DNA of 13,301 bases from an uncultured Faecalibacterium sp. GTDB lineage: Bacteria; Bacillota; Clostridia; Oscillospirales; Ruminococcaceae. The first letter of the stretch is position 1. Every line of letters starts with the position of its first letter. A program made the translations under genes and the position numbers. The stretch lies in assembly GCA_900540455.1 (NCBI GenBank), contig UQGD01000046.1, positions 1 to 13,301 on the forward strand, read 5' to 3'. Below are positions 12,325 through 13,301 of this stretch, one piece after another. Under the pieces are notes generated by a model. The model saw nothing but the letters and a program-made list of their open reading frames with translations. It did no database searches and was not told the DNA's origin.

Positions 12325-13104
12325 TTACCCGCCTTTGCGGTTGCGGCGCCAGATGCGGTACAGTCCGTCCGAGATCAAAGTCTCCCGGTACAGGATGGGG
12401 GTGCGGCAGGCATCCCGGATGGTCTGTGGCAGGCTGCCGGTAGCATAAAAGCGGGTCTCTGCCCCCAATTCTGCCTTGAAACGCTCGGCCAGCCCATCCA
12501 AAAGGCAGGCAGTGCCCAGCACGGCTCCCCCATGCAGGCAGGCCGCTGTATTTTTGCCCAGCACCGACTCCGGCGCAGGGGCAGACAGGTCGATCTGCGG
12601 CAGCTGGGCAGTGTTTTGCACCAAACTCCCCAGGGAAAGCTGTGGCCCCGGCAGGATCACACCCCCTACCAGCTCTTGTTTTGCATTGACGGCCATCATG
12701 GAGATCGCAGTATCCGCTAAAATGGCGACCAGCGGCCCCGACCCTTCTGCCAGTGCGCCTACCGCTCCGCACAGCAGCTCCGCTCCCAGCTGGGCGGGGT
12801 TGTCCAGACGCAGTTTCAGGCCGCTTTTTAGCCCTGGCCCCACAGTCAGGACCCTTGCAGAACAAAGCAGGCTCAATGCATCCAGCATCCGTCCGGTAAG
12901 GGCGGGGGCGACACTGCCCAGGATACCGCCCTCGATCTGGGCCGGGCCGGTGCTGTGCAGGCTCAGCAGGCTTTGCAGGCGCACTGCATATTCGTCGGCA
13001 GTGGCCGCAGGGTCGGTGTGCAGCTTGCCGCAGAACATCAGCTTGTCCTGCTGGTAGCCGCCTACGGTGATATGTGTGTTGCCGATGTTAACGGTAAGGA
13101 TCAT
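12325..13104 (-). CDS. coaX: CoaX-like type III pantothenate kinase, motif-divergent
   Basis: Protein of 259 residues, the normal CoaX length, related end to end to the family that phosphorylates pantothenate in the first step of CoA synthesis. Conserved blocks are visible: NIGNT (6-10), GPGLKSGL (89-96), DNP (101-103), GGVILPG (147-153), AQLP (166-169), GKNT (183-186) and ATGSL (221-225). Three key places differ from the usual pattern. The first phosphate-loop Asp (DxGNT) is Asn6. The GADR catalytic Asp is Glu109 (GAEL). The DFGTATT block reads LADTAIS (129-135). ATG 13104 follows AAGGAGG (13118-13112) by 7 bases. A promoter at 13145-13173 drives it, and tRNA-Arg lies downstream on the same strand. 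Fold membership is confident; whether it is an active kinase, a lineage-typical variant or a non-catalytic paralogue is open. Confidence 0.85.
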   Translation of the reverse strand: MILTVNIGNTHITVGGYQQDKLMFCGKLHTDPAATADEYAVRLQSLLSLHSTGPAQIEGGILGSVAPALTGRMLDALSLLCSARVLTVGPGLKSGLKLRLDNPAQLGAELLCGAVGALAEGSGPLVAILADTAISMMAVNAKQELVGGVILPGPQLSLGSLVQNTAQLPQIDLSAPAPESVLGKNTAACLHGGAVLGTACLLDGLAERFKAELGAETRFYATGSLPQTIRDACRTPILYRETLISDGLYRIWRRNRKGG

Positions 13105-13144
13105 CAGGGGGCCTCCTTTCGGCCGTTGCTCTTATAATGTATAT

Positions 13145-13173
13145 ATCATACGTCATCCGGTGTGAAACTGCAA
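13145..13173 (-). promoter_or_regulatory. Promoter of the CoaX-like gene
   Basis: On the minus strand TTGCAG (13173-13168) and TATGAT (13150-13145) are separated by 17 bp. Transcription would begin about 35 bases before the start codon. The spacer and -10 include ATGACGTATGAT, which resembles the ATGACG words near the gntR and PTS promoters, possibly by chance. Confidence 0.6.
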
Positions 13174-13266
13174 GCGGCACCGCATATAAGACCCGGGCAA
13201 AAATGCCAGGCGCTCCCCTGTTTCCTGCTCGTCTCCAAAAAACTTGAAGAAATTTGCAAAAAAGTG

Positions 13267-13295
13267 TTGACACCGGCCCCGGCGTGTGGTATTAT
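13267..13295 (+). promoter_or_regulatory. Strong promoter for a gene beyond the window
   Basis: A perfect TTGACA (13267-13272), a 17-bp spacer and TATTAT (13290-13295) with an extended TGG (13287-13289) are preceded by A-rich sequence (about 13235-13265) resembling an UP element. Such strong promoters often serve stable RNA genes; the target lies past the window end. Confidence 0.82.
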
Positions 13296-13301
13296 ACTTG
13301 A

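Noticed and set aside
12313..12329. Terminator at the end of the CoaX-like gene
   Set aside because: On the minus strand GGTAAAA/TTTTGCC forms a 7-bp stem over the stop codon, but it is followed by GGGCAGGG and not by a T-run, so transcription may continue into tRNA-Arg.

Overview
The window looks like chromosomal DNA from a GC-rich Firmicute of the Oscillospiraceae/Ruminococcaceae type. Gene content, Shine-Dalgarno (SD) style and intergenic repeats remind me of Faecalibacterium; this is recognition from memory, not a database match. SD sites are strong (AGGAGG-like), promoters are sigma-A type and often have an extended -10, and most transcription units end in textbook intrinsic terminators.

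Region 1 (1-5565) is a sugar-utilisation locus. A GntR/UTRA repressor gene (203-931) has its own promoter and terminator. It is followed by a promoter embedded in an array of GACGTCT/ATGACG repeats, then a complete mannose-family PTS (EIIA, EIIB, EIIC, EIID; 1190-3775), a two-SIS-domain protein resembling FrlB/Gfr/FraB Amadori-product deglycases (3860-4843), a strong terminator, and a HAD phosphatase/phosphomutase-like gene (4939-5565). The most economical reading is uptake plus phosphorylation of a glycated amine such as fructoselysine or glucoselysine, cleavage of the 6-phosphate to glucose 6-phosphate and the free amine, and substrate-dependent derepression through the GntR protein. The PTS supplies the phosphate, so no FrlD-type kinase is needed, and none is seen.

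Region 2 (5566-6452) is poor in genes: about 500 bases of AT-richer sequence without a convincing gene, a terminator hairpin, a possible 50-residue Pro/Gln-rich protein (6087-6239), another terminator and a promoter. Region 3 (6453-9944) holds three separately transcribed genes: a MATE transporter, an aldose 1-epimerase (galM-like) and a second HAD hydrolase.

Region 4 (9953-10430) is a head-to-tail array of a hairpin-rich, non-coding repeat with a 248-bp period, directly upstream of the promoter of an AGCS-type sodium:amino-acid symporter (10550-11944). Region 5 (11980-13301) has a convergent arrangement. A highly structured stretch on the plus strand ends in what looks like the 3' end of tRNA-Arg. 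It faces an intact minus-strand tRNA-Arg(CCG) across a 17-bp perfect stem-loop. Upstream of the tRNA is a minus-strand CoaX-like pantothenate kinase gene whose nucleotide-binding and catalytic motifs depart from the family consensus. The window closes with a strong plus-strand promoter for a gene outside it.

The best candidates for something unusual are the operator array of the PTS/deglycase operon, the tRNA-Arg relic with its folded upstream RNA, and the motif-degenerate CoaX. I saw no CRISPR array, transposase, phage gene or defence system.
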